53,862 nucleotides of DNA from an uncultured Christensenellaceae bacterium (GTDB lineage: Bacteria > Bacillota > Clostridia > Christensenellales > UBA3700): contig CAJUOK010000006.1 of the NCBI GenBank assembly GCA_910588015.1, forward strand, positions 8,542-62,403. Direction: 5' to 3'. The position numbers and the translations under genes were made by a program. Below the pieces are notes generated by a model, which did no database searches, was not told where the DNA came from, and worked only from the letters and a program-made list of their open reading frames with translations. Positions 41,038 through 50,360 of the stretch are shown one piece after another; the first letter of the stretch is position 1, and every line of letters starts with the position of its first letter.

Positions 41038-43491
41038 ATGGTTTGCAGAAATTGCGGTAGAGAATTTGACGGAAAGTTTTGTCCCGATTGCGGAACATTC
41101 GTTGAAGAGCAAACAACAGACATAGTTTTAGAGAGTGAAGAAAATGAAGAAGCGGAAATTTTAGTATGTCCCGATTGCGGACAGGAGAGATTGGGGGATG
41201 GAAAATTTTGCGTAAACTGCGGTTATAATTATGAAAGTCAAACGCAACCCGAATCGGATGAAAAAAGTTCGCGCAATAATTATTCCCTTTATAAACATAA
41301 AAAAGAAATTAAATTCAACTTCAATTCGGCAATGGGCATAATTTCCAAAATATACAGATACTTATTAGCCGGCGGAATGTTGTTTGTCGGACTTATATCG
41401 TTGTTATGTCTTACTTCGCCGACGGTTACCGAAGAGCTTTTGGGTATTAAAGCTGATTGGAGTAGCGGATTTGCGGCTATCGGAGGCGCCGACGTTCCGC
41501 CTGCGATAATAAATTCAAGCAGAATGTTGCTCATTATTTCTTTCTGCGCTTTGATTTACGGCGGCTGGCTTTTATATTTGGCGATAAAGAAGCCTTATTC
41601 GACAGTAAAAAAATATCAATATTGGGCTGCGGACGGAGTCATTTCGCTTATATTAATAATTTTAGGCGGGGTAGTTTCTTCGACTGCGTCAAAAGAAGGA
41701 ATGAACGGTAAAGCCGGCTCTGGATTTGCTATGTGTATAGTTATGGGAGTTTTTGGATTTATATTTTTAGCTCTCAGAATTTATTATGAACTTAAAGTAT
41801 TTAAATGGAGTGATACGGGTCTGAGTGAAGAACAGATGGCAAAGTCGTTGGAGAAAAAACCTAAAAAACAGAGAGTTCGCAAAGAAAGGAATACAGAATC
41901 GCAAACTCATTTCGCGCAAACACCGTCAGTAATTACTCCCGAAATAGAATCGTCAAAGAAAAGAAAGCATTTAATATTGACGTTGGATTTGATTATTGCA
42001 TTGATTCCGATAATATTCGTAATTCTAATGTTGATAATTATGTCTGTGCCGCAAAGGTATGACGGAGAAGAAATGCCTTTATTAATCCAATATTTGATAT
42101 TTGGCGGCGCTAGTATGGGATTTCTGTTTTTCTTATGTATTCTCGTCAGATGTTTTAGCGAGGTTTTGGTTTATAAATGGGTTGCCCCGTATCCTAATAA
42201 GAAATTGTCGCTTAAACAAAAAGTGTTGATACCTTTATTGTCGGCTGCTGTATTATCTGCAATTATCGTTCCGACTGTAATGGTATCGGGAAATATATTC
42301 AGAGTCGGAAAGGTTGATATGATATACATAGGCGATAATAAAGCCTTTGTTACGGATGTGCTTGGAGAGCCTTATGAAATGAGCGAATATGTATACGAGT
42401 ATTACAGCGATAATTATATCAAACTCGTCGACCAAATAAAAAAAGAATTCGGGCAATATTCCGTTAATGTCGATACTTCGCAAAATGATAAGTTGGAAAA
42501 TTTAGCAATAAACGATGACAACCAGTTAAATAAGTTGGAAGAGTTGTTGGAAAAAATGGAAAAATTGACTTATAAGTATATAAGAGTCGAGTTTGATTCA
42601 AAGGAAGAAGTGTCGTCGATTTTATTGGATACCAATAGGTGCGATAGTAAAGAAAACAAGAAAACCGTTAAAGATTATGACGTTTTTGGAGGAACGACCG
42701 TTCAACTCTATGAACAGCTTAAGTTGACTTGTTCAATATACTATACAGACGGAGGATTTTATAAAGTTGGCATAAATCAAGTTTGCTCCGATATCAATCA
42801 AGGAAGCGTTAAATGGAAAGATGTCTACGGCAACGAATTTAGTTATAAAATTAACGTTAAAGCTAACACAAATTTAACTTACGAAGATATAGACAATTAT
42901 ATTGAGGGCAAATATAACAGCTCTGATAGGACGCTTCTCACCGAGTTTACCGTATCGCCGTACGTTACATCAATAGAGAGAGGCGCGTTCGAAGGTTGCG
43001 CAAAATTGAAAAGTATCGTAATTCCAAGTTCGGTAACAATTATAGAGTATGAAGCATTTAGCGACTGTGATAGTCTGGTAATATACTGCGAATCAAAAAT
43101 TAAACCGAGCGGATGGAGTAGCAATTGGAATAACGAAGGACGTCCTGTGGTTTGGAATTATAAATCGCGCGGCTTTACAGACGGATTCAGCTGGGCATTA
43201 ACCAATTCTAATACCATAACGATTGTCGGATACAGTGGCAAGTCGACGAATTTGACAATACCGGAGACGATTAATGGATATGATGTTAATTGTATAGCGG
43301 CTAAAGCTTTTTATGATAACAGCAACTTGAGAAGCATATATATTCCTGATTGCATAACAAGCGTAGGCGAATATGCGTTTACTTATAATTATTATTTGAA
43401 TATTTATTGCGAAGCGCAGAGTAAACCGAGCGGTTGGGATACATACTGGAAGTATAACGTAGGCGACGTTCATTGGGGATATAACAAATAA
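41038..43491 (+). CDS. Zinc-ribbon membrane protein with external LRR domain
   Basis: The 817-residue protein begins with two zinc ribbons in tandem (CRNCGREFDGKFCPDCG at 3-19 and CPDCGQERLGDGKFCVNCG at about 56-74). Seven hydrophobic segments follow between about 105 and 425, with a basic loop (KKPKKQRVRKERN). A soluble region of about 390 residues comes next. Its end contains two similar BspA-type leucine-rich blocks (VTSIERGAFEGCAKLKSIVIP and INCIAAKAF-like/LRSIYIPDCITSVGEYAF), each closed by IYCE...KPSGW...W. The ribbons would be cytoplasmic and the LRR part extracytoplasmic. No known family covers the whole. AAAAGGAG precedes the start, and XRE operators control it. Confidence 0.8.
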   Translation: MVCRNCGREFDGKFCPDCGTFVEEQTTDIVLESEENEEAEILVCPDCGQERLGDGKFCVNCGYNYESQTQPESDEKSSRNNYSLYKHKKEIKFNFNSAMGIISKIYRYLLAGGMLFVGLISLLCLTSPTVTEELLGIKADWSSGFAAIGGADVPPAIINSSRMLLIISFCALIYGGWLLYLAIKKPYSTVKKYQYWAADGVISLILIILGGVVSSTASKEGMNGKAGSGFAMCIVMGVFGFIFLALRIYYELKVFKWSDTGLSEEQMAKSLEKKPKKQRVRKERNTESQTHFAQTPSVITPEIESSKKRKHLILTLDLIIALIPIIFVILMLIIMSVPQRYDGEEMPLLIQYLIFGGASMGFLFFLCILVRCFSEVLVYKWVAPYPNKKLSLKQKVLIPLLSAAVLSAIIVPTVMVSGNIFRVGKVDMIYIGDNKAFVTDVLGEPYEMSEYVYEYYSDNYIKLVDQIKKEFGQYSVNVDTSQNDKLENLAINDDNQLNKLEELLEKMEKLTYKYIRVEFDSKEEVSSILLDTNRCDSKENKKTVKDYDVFGGTTVQLYEQLKLTCSIYYTDGGFYKVGINQVCSDINQGSVKWKDVYGNEFSYKINVKANTNLTYEDIDNYIEGKYNSSDRTLLTEFTVSPYVTSIERGAFEGCAKLKSIVIPSSVTIIEYEAFSDCDSLVIYCESKIKPSGWSSNWNNEGRPVVWNYKSRGFTDGFSWALTNSNTITIVGYSGKSTNLTIPETINGYDVNCIAAKAFYDNSNLRSIYIPDCITSVGEYAFTYNYYLNIYCEAQSKPSGWDTYWKYNVGDVHWGYNK

Positions 43492-43514
43492 ATAAACTCA
43501 AGAACAACAATACT

Positions 43515-43552
43515 AAAAGAGATATTCGCGAAAAGCGAATATCTCTTTTCAA
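43515..43552. terminator. Bidirectional terminator
   Basis: A perfect 15-bp stem (43515-43529 with 43535-43549) with loop GAAAA has A tracts on one side and T tracts on the other. It lies between the convergent LRR-protein and mazF genes, and the mazF stop falls at its edge. Confidence 0.85.
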
Positions 43553-43890
43553 TAGAAACCAAGACTTATCATAAGGGCTTGGTTGATTTTTTGCATAGTG
43601 TCGATAGGTACTTCGCCTATCTTGTCTTTAAGCCGCTTTTTATCAAGCGTGCGTATCTGTTCGAGTAGTACGACAGAGTCTTTTTGCAGTCCGTATTCGT
43701 TGGCTGACAGTTCTATGTGCGTAGGCAATTTTGCCTTATTTATTTGACTTGTGACCGCGGCGGCAATGACGGTCGGGCTATATTTATTGCCCACGTCGTT
43801 TTGTACCACGAGAACGGGGCGGATGCCGCCTTGCTCGCTCCCCACGACCGGACTAAGGTCTGCGTAATATAATTCGCCTCTTTTTATCAT
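43549..43890 (-). CDS. mazF: MazF/PemK-family endoribonuclease, no adjacent antitoxin
   Basis: The start is ATG 43890, six bases after GGAG; the GTG at 43902 is part of that ribosome site. The 113-residue protein is a full MazF: IKRGELYYADLSPVVGSEQGGIRPVLVVQNDVGNKYSPTVIAAAVTS, THIELSANEYGLQKDSVVLLEQIRTLDKKRL. This Firmicutes type (EndoA) cleaves mRNA at specific sequences. Normally an antitoxin gene lies just upstream, but the 290 bp before it hold no frame on this strand. Either the antitoxin is elsewhere or was missed. A perfect inverted repeat overlaps its -10 region. Confidence 0.9.
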   Translation of the reverse strand: MIKRGELYYADLSPVVGSEQGGIRPVLVVQNDVGNKYSPTVIAAAVTSQINKAKLPTHIELSANEYGLQKDSVVLLEQIRTLDKKRLKDKIGEVPIDTMQKINQALMISLGFY

Positions 43891-43914
43891 AATTGTCTCC
43901 ACAAAACGTTAGTC

Positions 43915-43940
43915 CTGATAAATTATATGCCGTTTATCAG
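43915..43940 (-). promoter_or_regulatory. Palindromic operator over the mazF -10 region
   Basis: CTGATAAA (43915-43922) and TTTATCAG (43933-43940) form a perfect 8-bp inverted repeat with a 10-bp spacer. The minus-strand TATAAT (43927-43922) lies inside it, giving a +1 near 43915 and a 25-base leader. No good -35 was seen. Confidence 0.5.
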
Positions 43941-44119
43941 TCGTATGTTATTGTTGCCAAAGAGTTGGCGTTTTATTTGCACTTGCTATATATCGACAAA
44001 ATTCTCAATTTGTATTTCAAAAATATAAGGCAAATATAACAACGCCGTAATACTTTATTACCTATGCTATTGCTATCTATATAATATAATAAATTTTAAT
44101 ATATTTTTAAGATAAGTTA

Positions 44120-44148
44120 TTGACCGAAAAGCATTTGTATGGTATTAT
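44120..44148 (+). promoter_or_regulatory. Sigma-A promoter of the symporter gene
   Basis: TTGACC (44120-44125), a 17-bp spacer and TATTAT (44143-44148); the start codon follows 32 bases later. Confidence 0.65.
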
Positions 44149-44180
44149 AAATATAATGTAAATTTTAAGGAAAGGAAATT

Positions 44181-45989
44181 ATGGCTTCATTAAATGAAAA
44201 CAAACTTCTTCGCAAATTTTTCGGTACCGACCCGAATAAAAAAGAAGAAATGCAACCGTCAGAAGTATTGTCTTATTCCGTAGCAGGACTTGGACAAAAC
44301 ATTATCTGCCAATTGGTTACGGCGTTCTTTATGGTATTTATGACCGACGTCGTAGGCGCAGACGCAATAGGACTTGCTATTATGTTTCTTGCGGCAAGAC
44401 TTTTTGACGCATTCAACGACCCTGTTATGGGTACGTTTGTAGACAGAACGCGCAGCAAGTGGGGTAAGATGAGACCTTATCTCTTATATTCTCCGATACC
44501 TATAGCTGTGCTTACGATTTTGCTCTTTACGGTATTCCCCAATTGGTCGCCAAACGCAAAATTCGCATATTCCACGATTATTTATTTGATGTGGGGGATT
44601 GCATACACGTCAATTGACGTTCCTTACTGGGGCTTGGCTTCGTCGATGACTTCCGATACAGACAAGAGAAATACGCTTTTGACCGTAGCCCGTCTTTTCT
44701 GTACTATCGGCAGCGGTTTGATTTCTATAGCAATACCTATCTTTACGGACGCAAATCCCGACACTCAAAGTTTGCCTATATCGGAAGAAGCTTTGAAGTG
44801 GATTTATCCCGTGATTGCAATTGTGTGTATTATAGTTTCCGTTCCTACGTTCTGGTTAGGTTTTAAAAACAGCAAAGAGAGATTCTACGAGGACAAAGAA
44901 AAAGCTTCGCTTAAAGACAATATCAAACTTCTTGCTAAAAACAAACCGGTTCTTATAATGATTTTGGTAGGAGTACTAGGCGGACTCCGCACGATATATA
45001 TGACGACTGCTATGTATATCGCAAAATACAACTTCCTCAATCAAAACTTGGCTTCGGCTATCTTCTTGTTGGTTGTACCGGGCGGACTTGCAGCTACGTT
45101 GCTCACCCCGATACTTTCCAAAAAATTCGGTAAGAGAGATATAATGATATGGTCGCATATCATCGGCGGAGTATTGCTTGTGCTCTTGTATTTTATCGGT
45201 TTGGAGTCGAGCGGTACGTCGACGGCGGCAAAAGTTGCGTTCTACATAATAATTATCATTGCAGGTATTCCGTCGGGATTCAGCAATATCCTTACGTATT
45301 CTATGATTGCAGACTCAATCGACTACCTCGAGGATAAGACGGGTAAGAGAGCGGAGGGAATATGCTTCTCTATGCAGACGCTCATATCCAAGATAGGTAT
45401 GGCGCTTACGGCTTTCGTTACCTTGTTGGTTCTCGGTTTGGCTGGTTATGACAACGCAGATAAAGTAGTTACGCAGGATATTATCAATAATATGACCGCA
45501 GACGAGCTTGCAACTTACAACAGCGTTATCCAAAACAACTGGATGGCAACAACGTTGCTTTGCGGTCTTTCGATGGCGGCTTGCGCAATTCCTCTCTTCT
45601 TCTATACCTTTACGGAAAAGAGACAGGTCGAAGCTGTATCGAGAGTTCTTGCGAGAAAGAAAGCTGCAGGCACAATGAACGAGGCGGAAGCAGGTGAGTT
45701 TATCGAAGAGCTTAAGCTTGTCGACGCAAAGACCCAAGAGAGAACGTATACCGAAATCGCAGAGATTCTCGGTTGGAAAAATTCCGACGCGGTCAGAGAA
45801 TTTATCGTAGCGTCAGAAAATTCCAAAAATGCGGCTACGGCAGACAATACTTCCGAAGAGAAAGTGGAGAACGTTTTTGATTCTTCCGATTTAAATTCTC
45901 AAGTTGAAAGTCAGCCGATTGAAAATGCTCAAGAGGATAATATTGTCGAGGAAGAAGTAAAAACCGATTTCGACGACGATAATAAATAA
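44181..45989 (+). CDS. GPH-family sugar:cation symporter
   Basis: The 602-residue protein is a MelB-type glycoside-pentoside-hexuronide symporter with twelve helices. It shows the N-terminal LSYSVAGLGQNIICQLVTAFFMVFMTD, the MFS-like loop ARLFDAFNDPVMGTFVDRTRSKWGKMRPYLLYSPIPIA, WGIAYTSIDVPYWGLASSMTSD, and YSMIADSIDYLEDKTGKRAEGICFSMQTL in the second half. Beyond the membrane part there is a cytoplasmic tail of about 110 residues that ends Asp/Glu/Asn-rich. It would import a sugar with Na+ or H+. gal genes lie about 3 kb away, so a galactoside is possible but unproven. AAGGAAAGGA precedes the start. Confidence 0.88.
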   Translation: MASLNENKLLRKFFGTDPNKKEEMQPSEVLSYSVAGLGQNIICQLVTAFFMVFMTDVVGADAIGLAIMFLAARLFDAFNDPVMGTFVDRTRSKWGKMRPYLLYSPIPIAVLTILLFTVFPNWSPNAKFAYSTIIYLMWGIAYTSIDVPYWGLASSMTSDTDKRNTLLTVARLFCTIGSGLISIAIPIFTDANPDTQSLPISEEALKWIYPVIAIVCIIVSVPTFWLGFKNSKERFYEDKEKASLKDNIKLLAKNKPVLIMILVGVLGGLRTIYMTTAMYIAKYNFLNQNLASAIFLLVVPGGLAATLLTPILSKKFGKRDIMIWSHIIGGVLLVLLYFIGLESSGTSTAAKVAFYIIIIIAGIPSGFSNILTYSMIADSIDYLEDKTGKRAEGICFSMQTLISKIGMALTAFVTLLVLGLAGYDNADKVVTQDIINNMTADELATYNSVIQNNWMATTLLCGLSMAACAIPLFFYTFTEKRQVEAVSRVLARKKAAGTMNEAEAGEFIEELKLVDAKTQERTYTEIAEILGWKNSDAVREFIVASENSKNAATADNTSEEKVENVFDSSDLNSQVESQPIENAQEDNIVEEEVKTDFDDDNK

Positions 45990-46004
45990 GATAACAATAC
46001 GAAA

Positions 46005-46040
46005 ATTCTGTAGGACAGTCACTAGATTGTCCTACAGAAT
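46005..46040 (+). other. Strong hairpin between the symporter and dnaX
   Basis: ATTCTGTAGGACA (46005-46017) and TGTCCTACAGAAT (46028-46040) form a perfect 13-bp stem with a 10-base loop. It lies 15 bases after the symporter stop and 11 bases before dnaX. No T tract follows, so it may be a poor terminator or a leader structure for dnaX. Confidence 0.6.
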
Positions 46041-46051
46041 ATAAGGTTTAT

Positions 46052-47581
46052 ATGGCATCGTATACGTCTTTATATAGAAAATACAGACCTGACACTTTTG
46101 ATAAGATGTTAGGTCAAAAACATATTATCAAGACTTTGTCGAACACCATACTGGCGGGCAAAATTTCGCACGCTTATTTGTTTACAGGCACGCGCGGTAC
46201 GGGTAAGACTTCTACTGCCAAAATTTTTGCAAAAGCAATCAACTGCCTATCGCCTCTTGCCGACGGTTCGCCGTGCGGGGAATGCGAAGTATGCAAGGCG
46301 CTTTCAAGTCCCAACAATATGGATATATTGGAGATGGACGCCGCTTCCAACAATAGCGTTGACGATATCAGAGATTTGATAGAAAAAGTCAAGTACGTTC
46401 CTGTAGCTTCCAAATACAAAGTTTATATCATAGACGAAGTTCATATGCTGACAATGCAGGCGTTCAATGCGCTTCTCAAGACTTTGGAAGAGCCGCCGGA
46501 GCATACGGTATTTATTCTTGCGACCACAGAGGTTCATAAATTGCCGCAGACAATTCTTTCGCGCTGTATGCGTTTTGATTTTAGACTTCTTTCGACGTCG
46601 GAATTGACGGATTATTTGATGAAGATATTTGACAAAGAGGGCAGAGAATATCAAAAGGAAGCAATAAGAGCTATTGCCGAAGCGGGCGACGGAAGCGTGA
46701 GAGATATGCTGTCTGTTGCGGATATGTGTTTGTCGTATACGTCGGAAAAACTGACGTACGAAGACGTGCTCGAAGTCTTGGGCGCAAGTTCTCCCAAATT
46801 GGTTGTCGAGCTGTGCGCGGCAATTATAGACCATAATGCAAAAAAAGCTCTCGAGGTGACCGATAAAATAATATCGTTGGGCAAAAGCGTAGCGTTGCTT
46901 GCAAGAGACGTTTCCAAAATGATGCGAGCTATGCTGTATGTGCTCAACTGTTCCAACGCAAATTCTTTTCTGTCGCTTCCAAAGGATATATTCGATTCGC
47001 TCGTTGCCATTTCCAACGATACCGACAACGGTACTTTAGTGCGTATCATAGAGATATTTGTCAACATAGAAAACGAATTGAGAGTTTCGGCGTCTCCAAT
47101 GATAACTTTGGAAATGAGCGTTGTCAAAGCCTGCGACTTAACGATAGACCTTGACGGCGACACGGTTATAAGAAGATTAAAAGACGTTGAAGCCAAAATC
47201 AGAACAATGGCAAAACATTTGGGCGATAGCGACGAACTTAAACTTGATTTGGGAGAAGTTTGGGGATATTTGCTCAACACAGTCAAGGCGGGCGGTTCGC
47301 AGCAAGCTTATACTTGCGCAGCCGGTATAACGGGAGAGTCTTTGTCTTTCGATAACGGCGTTTTGTATATAAAGATTGACAGCGAAAAGAATTTGCCGGT
47401 TATTAGGCAATACGTCAAGCAGTTTGAAAGCATAATACGCAAAAGATATTTTGAAATCACAGGCGTTGAGATAAGTTTTTTCGATAAAGAAAAAGCGTTG
47501 AATAACGACGTGAAAAAAGTGCAGGATTTATTTGACGAAGAGATGGTGAATATCATAAATTCCAAGAATATAGAATCTTGA
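46052..47581 (+). CDS. dnaX: DNA polymerase III subunit gamma/tau
   Basis: The 509-residue clamp-loader ATPase shows the N-terminal YRPDTFDKMLGQKHIIKTLSN, Walker A FTGTRGTGKTSTAKIFAKAINC, a zinc module (CLSPLADGSPCGECEVC), Walker B YIIDEVHML, sensor 1 LATTEVHKLPQTILSRCMRFDF, and GSVRDMLSVADMC. Domain III and a short C-terminal domain follow. No obvious A-rich frameshift site for a shorter gamma form was seen. The order dnaX-ybaB-recR is standard in Firmicutes. Confidence 0.95.
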   Translation: MASYTSLYRKYRPDTFDKMLGQKHIIKTLSNTILAGKISHAYLFTGTRGTGKTSTAKIFAKAINCLSPLADGSPCGECEVCKALSSPNNMDILEMDAASNNSVDDIRDLIEKVKYVPVASKYKVYIIDEVHMLTMQAFNALLKTLEEPPEHTVFILATTEVHKLPQTILSRCMRFDFRLLSTSELTDYLMKIFDKEGREYQKEAIRAIAEAGDGSVRDMLSVADMCLSYTSEKLTYEDVLEVLGASSPKLVVELCAAIIDHNAKKALEVTDKIISLGKSVALLARDVSKMMRAMLYVLNCSNANSFLSLPKDIFDSLVAISNDTDNGTLVRIIEIFVNIENELRVSASPMITLEMSVVKACDLTIDLDGDTVIRRLKDVEAKIRTMAKHLGDSDELKLDLGEVWGYLLNTVKAGGSQQAYTCAAGITGESLSFDNGVLYIKIDSEKNLPVIRQYVKQFESIIRKRYFEITGVEISFFDKEKALNNDVKKVQDLFDEEMVNIINSKNIES

Positions 47582-47708
47582 TATAGTATTATAACAGACT
47601 TGCAAAGCTTTATTTGATGAAATTAATAATTTATATTTTCACTAATAAAGTCGAGAATAATATACTTAAAATATTGATTTATAATTATAATAAAAGGAGA
47701 CTAAAATT

Positions 47709-48035
47709 ATGGCTAAATTTGGAGGCTTCGGCGGCGGAATGGGCAATATGCAACAGCTTATGCGCCAAGCTCAAAAAATGCAACAGGAAATGATGGACGC
47801 GCAGGAAGAACTTAAGACTATAGAAGTCACAGGCGTAAGCGGCGGCGGTATGGTCGAAGTGACGATGACGTGTGAAAAGCAGGTTGTCGCATTAAAAATC
47901 AAACCGGAGGCAGTTGACCCCGACGATTTGGAAATGCTCGAAGACCTCATCATCGCATCGTTTAACGACGCGGTTTCCAAAGCTGAAGAAGTGAGAGAAG
48001 AAAAACTCGGCAAGTTTGCCGGACTGGGTATCTAA
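47709..48035 (+). CDS. YbaB/EbfC nucleoid-associated protein
   Basis: The 108-residue protein shows GMGNMQQLMRQAQKMQQEMMDAQEELKTIEVTGVSGGGMVEVTMTCEKQVVALKIKPEAVDPDDLEMLEDLIIASFNDAV, the full YbaB pattern with a Gln/Met-rich helix and a beta-hairpin dimer core. It binds DNA as a dimer. AAAAGGAG precedes the start, and recR begins immediately after its stop. Confidence 0.95.
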   Translation: MAKFGGFGGGMGNMQQLMRQAQKMQQEMMDAQEELKTIEVTGVSGGGMVEVTMTCEKQVVALKIKPEAVDPDDLEMLEDLIIASFNDAVSKAEEVREEKLGKFAGLGI

Positions 48036-48036
48036 T

Positions 48037-48621
48037 ATGGGATATTTTCAACCGCTGTCGCGACTCGTCGCGCAGTTTTCCAAATTGCCGGGAGTCGGAG
48101 CCAAGACTGCTCAACGCTACGCGTATAAGATAATCAATATGAGCGAAGAGGAAGTTGCGGATTTTGCAGAAGCTCTGTTGGAAACAAAGAAGAATATTCA
48201 TTATTGTTCGATTTGCGGCAATTATACAGATAGCGACGTATGCGAGATTTGTTCGACAAGAGACTCTTCCGTAATTTGTGTGGTCAAAGAGCCTAAAGAC
48301 GTTATAGCTTTTGAAAAGATAAAAGATTTCAACGGCGTATATCACGTTTTGCAGGGGACACTCAACCCTATGCAAGGAATAGGCGTAGACGACATAAGAA
48401 TCAAAGAATTGATGAGCAGATTGGTGGGAGTCAAGGAAGTCATTATGGCTACCAATCCCGACATAGACGGAGAAGCTACGGCTACTTATATTGCAAGACT
48501 AATTAAGCCTATGGGTATCAAAGTTACAAGACTTGCCAGCGGAATATCTATGGGCAGCGATATAGAATACGCGGACGAAGTGTCGCTTTCTCGCGCTTTG
48601 GCTGACAGAAAAGAGTATTAA
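48037..48621 (+). CDS. recR: Recombination mediator RecR
   Basis: The start is ATG 48037, directly after the ybaB stop (TAATATG). The 194-residue protein has the helix-hairpin-helix LVAQFSKLPGVGAKTAQRYAYKI, the C4 zinc finger CSICGNYTDSDVCEIC, and a Toprim domain with VVKEPKDVIAFEK and IMATNPDIDGEATATYIARLIK. With RecO it loads RecA on gapped DNA. Length is normal (about 198). Confidence 0.96.
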   Translation: MGYFQPLSRLVAQFSKLPGVGAKTAQRYAYKIINMSEEEVADFAEALLETKKNIHYCSICGNYTDSDVCEICSTRDSSVICVVKEPKDVIAFEKIKDFNGVYHVLQGTLNPMQGIGVDDIRIKELMSRLVGVKEVIMATNPDIDGEATATYIARLIKPMGIKVTRLASGISMGSDIEYADEVSLSRALADRKEY

Positions 48622-48683
48622 TTTTTTAATATAAAATCCGCGCTGAACTTTGATTGTAAATTAATTGATAACGACATAAAACA

Positions 48684-48717
48684 AAAGAAATCATTCGAAA
48701 AGAATGATTTCTTTTTA
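48684..48717. terminator. Bidirectional terminator
   Basis: A 13-bp stem (48684-48696 with 48702-48714) with loop GAAAA and T tract lies between convergent recR and galT. The loop is the same as in the terminator at 43515. Confidence 0.85.
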
Positions 48718-48742
48718 TATAGTCTAAATTGTCAGGGATATT

Positions 48743-50278
48743 TTACGCTTCTTTATATCCCAAACCTTGCGTCATAAACTTGTCAAAAGCTTCTTGACCT
48801 TGAGCGTCGTTTTTAAATACGGCGGTGCATTCGAGAATTTGTTCGCAGGCGTCGTTGACGTAATCTTTTACAACTTTGTCTGCATAAACTCTGTCTCTGT
48901 TATCTCCGTGGTCGTTTACAAGCTGAATGATAGTCGGCGCGTGTTTGAACATTGGATTTTCCGTGTCGTTCAGCTCCTTAAAGTCGATATTTTTGTTTCC
49001 GCAGATATAATCTTTTATTGTTTCCAATTCTGACTTGAGCCTTCCGGGGAGTATGAACAATCCCATTACTTCGATTATGCCGATACCTTCCTTTTTAATA
49101 TTGTGCAATCTCTCTTCGGGGTGGAATATGCCGTAGGGATGAGCGTCGTCGGTACGGTTGTTGCGAAGTATCATATCTATTACGTAGACGTCGCCTTCTT
49201 TGCGAGCTATAGGAGTTACGGCATTGTGCTGTTCTTGCGTTTTGCAGATTATGTTGACGCTTTCGTCGCTCCATACCGCCCAAGCTTTGAGCACGTCGCT
49301 CGCCACTTCGTGAACTCTGAATTTGTTGACGCCGCTGACTCTGACAACGCTGTTGTACCAGTCGGCTATATCAATTTTGACGTCGCTATATTTATCTCCG
49401 CAATAGCTTTTGCGAATTCCAGTTTGGAACATAGGCAACACTTTGCTGCCGCCTTGATAGTGGTCGTGCGTGAGTATCGAACCGCCGACAATAGGTAAAG
49501 CGGCGTTGGAGCCAATGAAATAATGGGGGAAAAGGTCGACAAAATCCATAAGTCTATACAGCGTATCGCTATTTACCGCCATAGGACGGTGTTCGTTGGA
49601 AAGCGCAATAATGTGCTCGTTGTAATATTGATACGGAGAGTATTGTATAGACCAGTTTTCGCCGCCTAGTTTTATAGGTATGATTCTCAATGTTTGACGG
49701 GCGGGATGATTTACGTTGCCCGCGTATCCGACGTTTTCGGTGCAGAGAAGACAGGACGGATAACCTGTTTTGGGCATAAGTTTTGCCAAGGCAATTTGCT
49801 TTGGGTCTTTTTCGGGTTTTGACAGATTTATCGTAACTTCGATTTTTCCAAATTTGCCGTTATGTTCCCATTTGATATTTTTTCTGATATCGGGCATACG
49901 AATATAGTTATTTGCAATCGACGTCTTAAAAAGCCAATCGGTCGCATCCTTAATCCCGCCGTTTGCGGCAATAGCGTCGAATTTATCAACTATAGAAGAC
50001 GGAGACGGCGTTACTATGCCAAGCAATTTTGTTTCAAACAAGATTCTGTCTTCTTCTTTAGTCATACCGTTTTCAATCGCATAATTTACTATTACGTCTA
50101 CGACGTCGGTTTGAAAATCTTCAAACGCAGCGTGTTCTTGAGACGGCGCGCCCAACGAAAACATATCCAGCAACGCATTGGTGACGAAAGATTCGTCTTC
50201 TGCGCGCAACGAAATATTGGCTTTTGCATAATCGACAAGTTGGTTGAGCTTGAGTTTTAAAGTATTTTGTTCTATCAT
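48743..50278 (-). CDS. galT: UDP-glucose--hexose-1-phosphate uridylyltransferase, GalT class 2
   Basis: The 511-residue protein is the large Firmicutes GalT (class 2), exchanging galactose-1-P and glucose-1-P on UDP. It shows KTGYPSCLLCTENVGYAGNVNHPARQTLRIIPI, YNEHIIALSNEHRPM, and GGSILTHDHYQGG, which replaces the HPH active site of class 1. A long N-terminal helical domain (1-170) is typical of the class. GAGG precedes the start. It is divergent from galK with 273 bp between. Confidence 0.95.
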   Translation of the reverse strand: MIEQNTLKLKLNQLVDYAKANISLRAEDESFVTNALLDMFSLGAPSQEHAAFEDFQTDVVDVIVNYAIENGMTKEEDRILFETKLLGIVTPSPSSIVDKFDAIAANGGIKDATDWLFKTSIANNYIRMPDIRKNIKWEHNGKFGKIEVTINLSKPEKDPKQIALAKLMPKTGYPSCLLCTENVGYAGNVNHPARQTLRIIPIKLGGENWSIQYSPYQYYNEHIIALSNEHRPMAVNSDTLYRLMDFVDLFPHYFIGSNAALPIVGGSILTHDHYQGGSKVLPMFQTGIRKSYCGDKYSDVKIDIADWYNSVVRVSGVNKFRVHEVASDVLKAWAVWSDESVNIICKTQEQHNAVTPIARKEGDVYVIDMILRNNRTDDAHPYGIFHPEERLHNIKKEGIGIIEVMGLFILPGRLKSELETIKDYICGNKNIDFKELNDTENPMFKHAPTIIQLVNDHGDNRDRVYADKVVKDYVNDACEQILECTAVFKNDAQGQEAFDKFMTQGLGYKEA

Positions 50279-50331
50279 AAAAACCTCGCAAGTTTTTTAA
50301 ACGTACAAAAGTACAAATTTATATTGTTTAT

Positions 50332-50360
50332 ATTATATTACAACGAGCGAAATTTTGCAA
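50332..50360 (-). promoter_or_regulatory. Sigma-A promoter of galT
   Basis: On the minus strand TTGCAA (50360-50355), a 17-bp spacer and TATAAT (50337-50332); about 54 bases to the ATG. Confidence 0.65.

Noticed and set aside
44181..45989. Assigning the symporter as a galactose or melibiose importer
   Set aside because: It is separated from the gal genes by dnaX-ybaB-recR and two terminator-type structures; substrate cannot be read from sequence alone.
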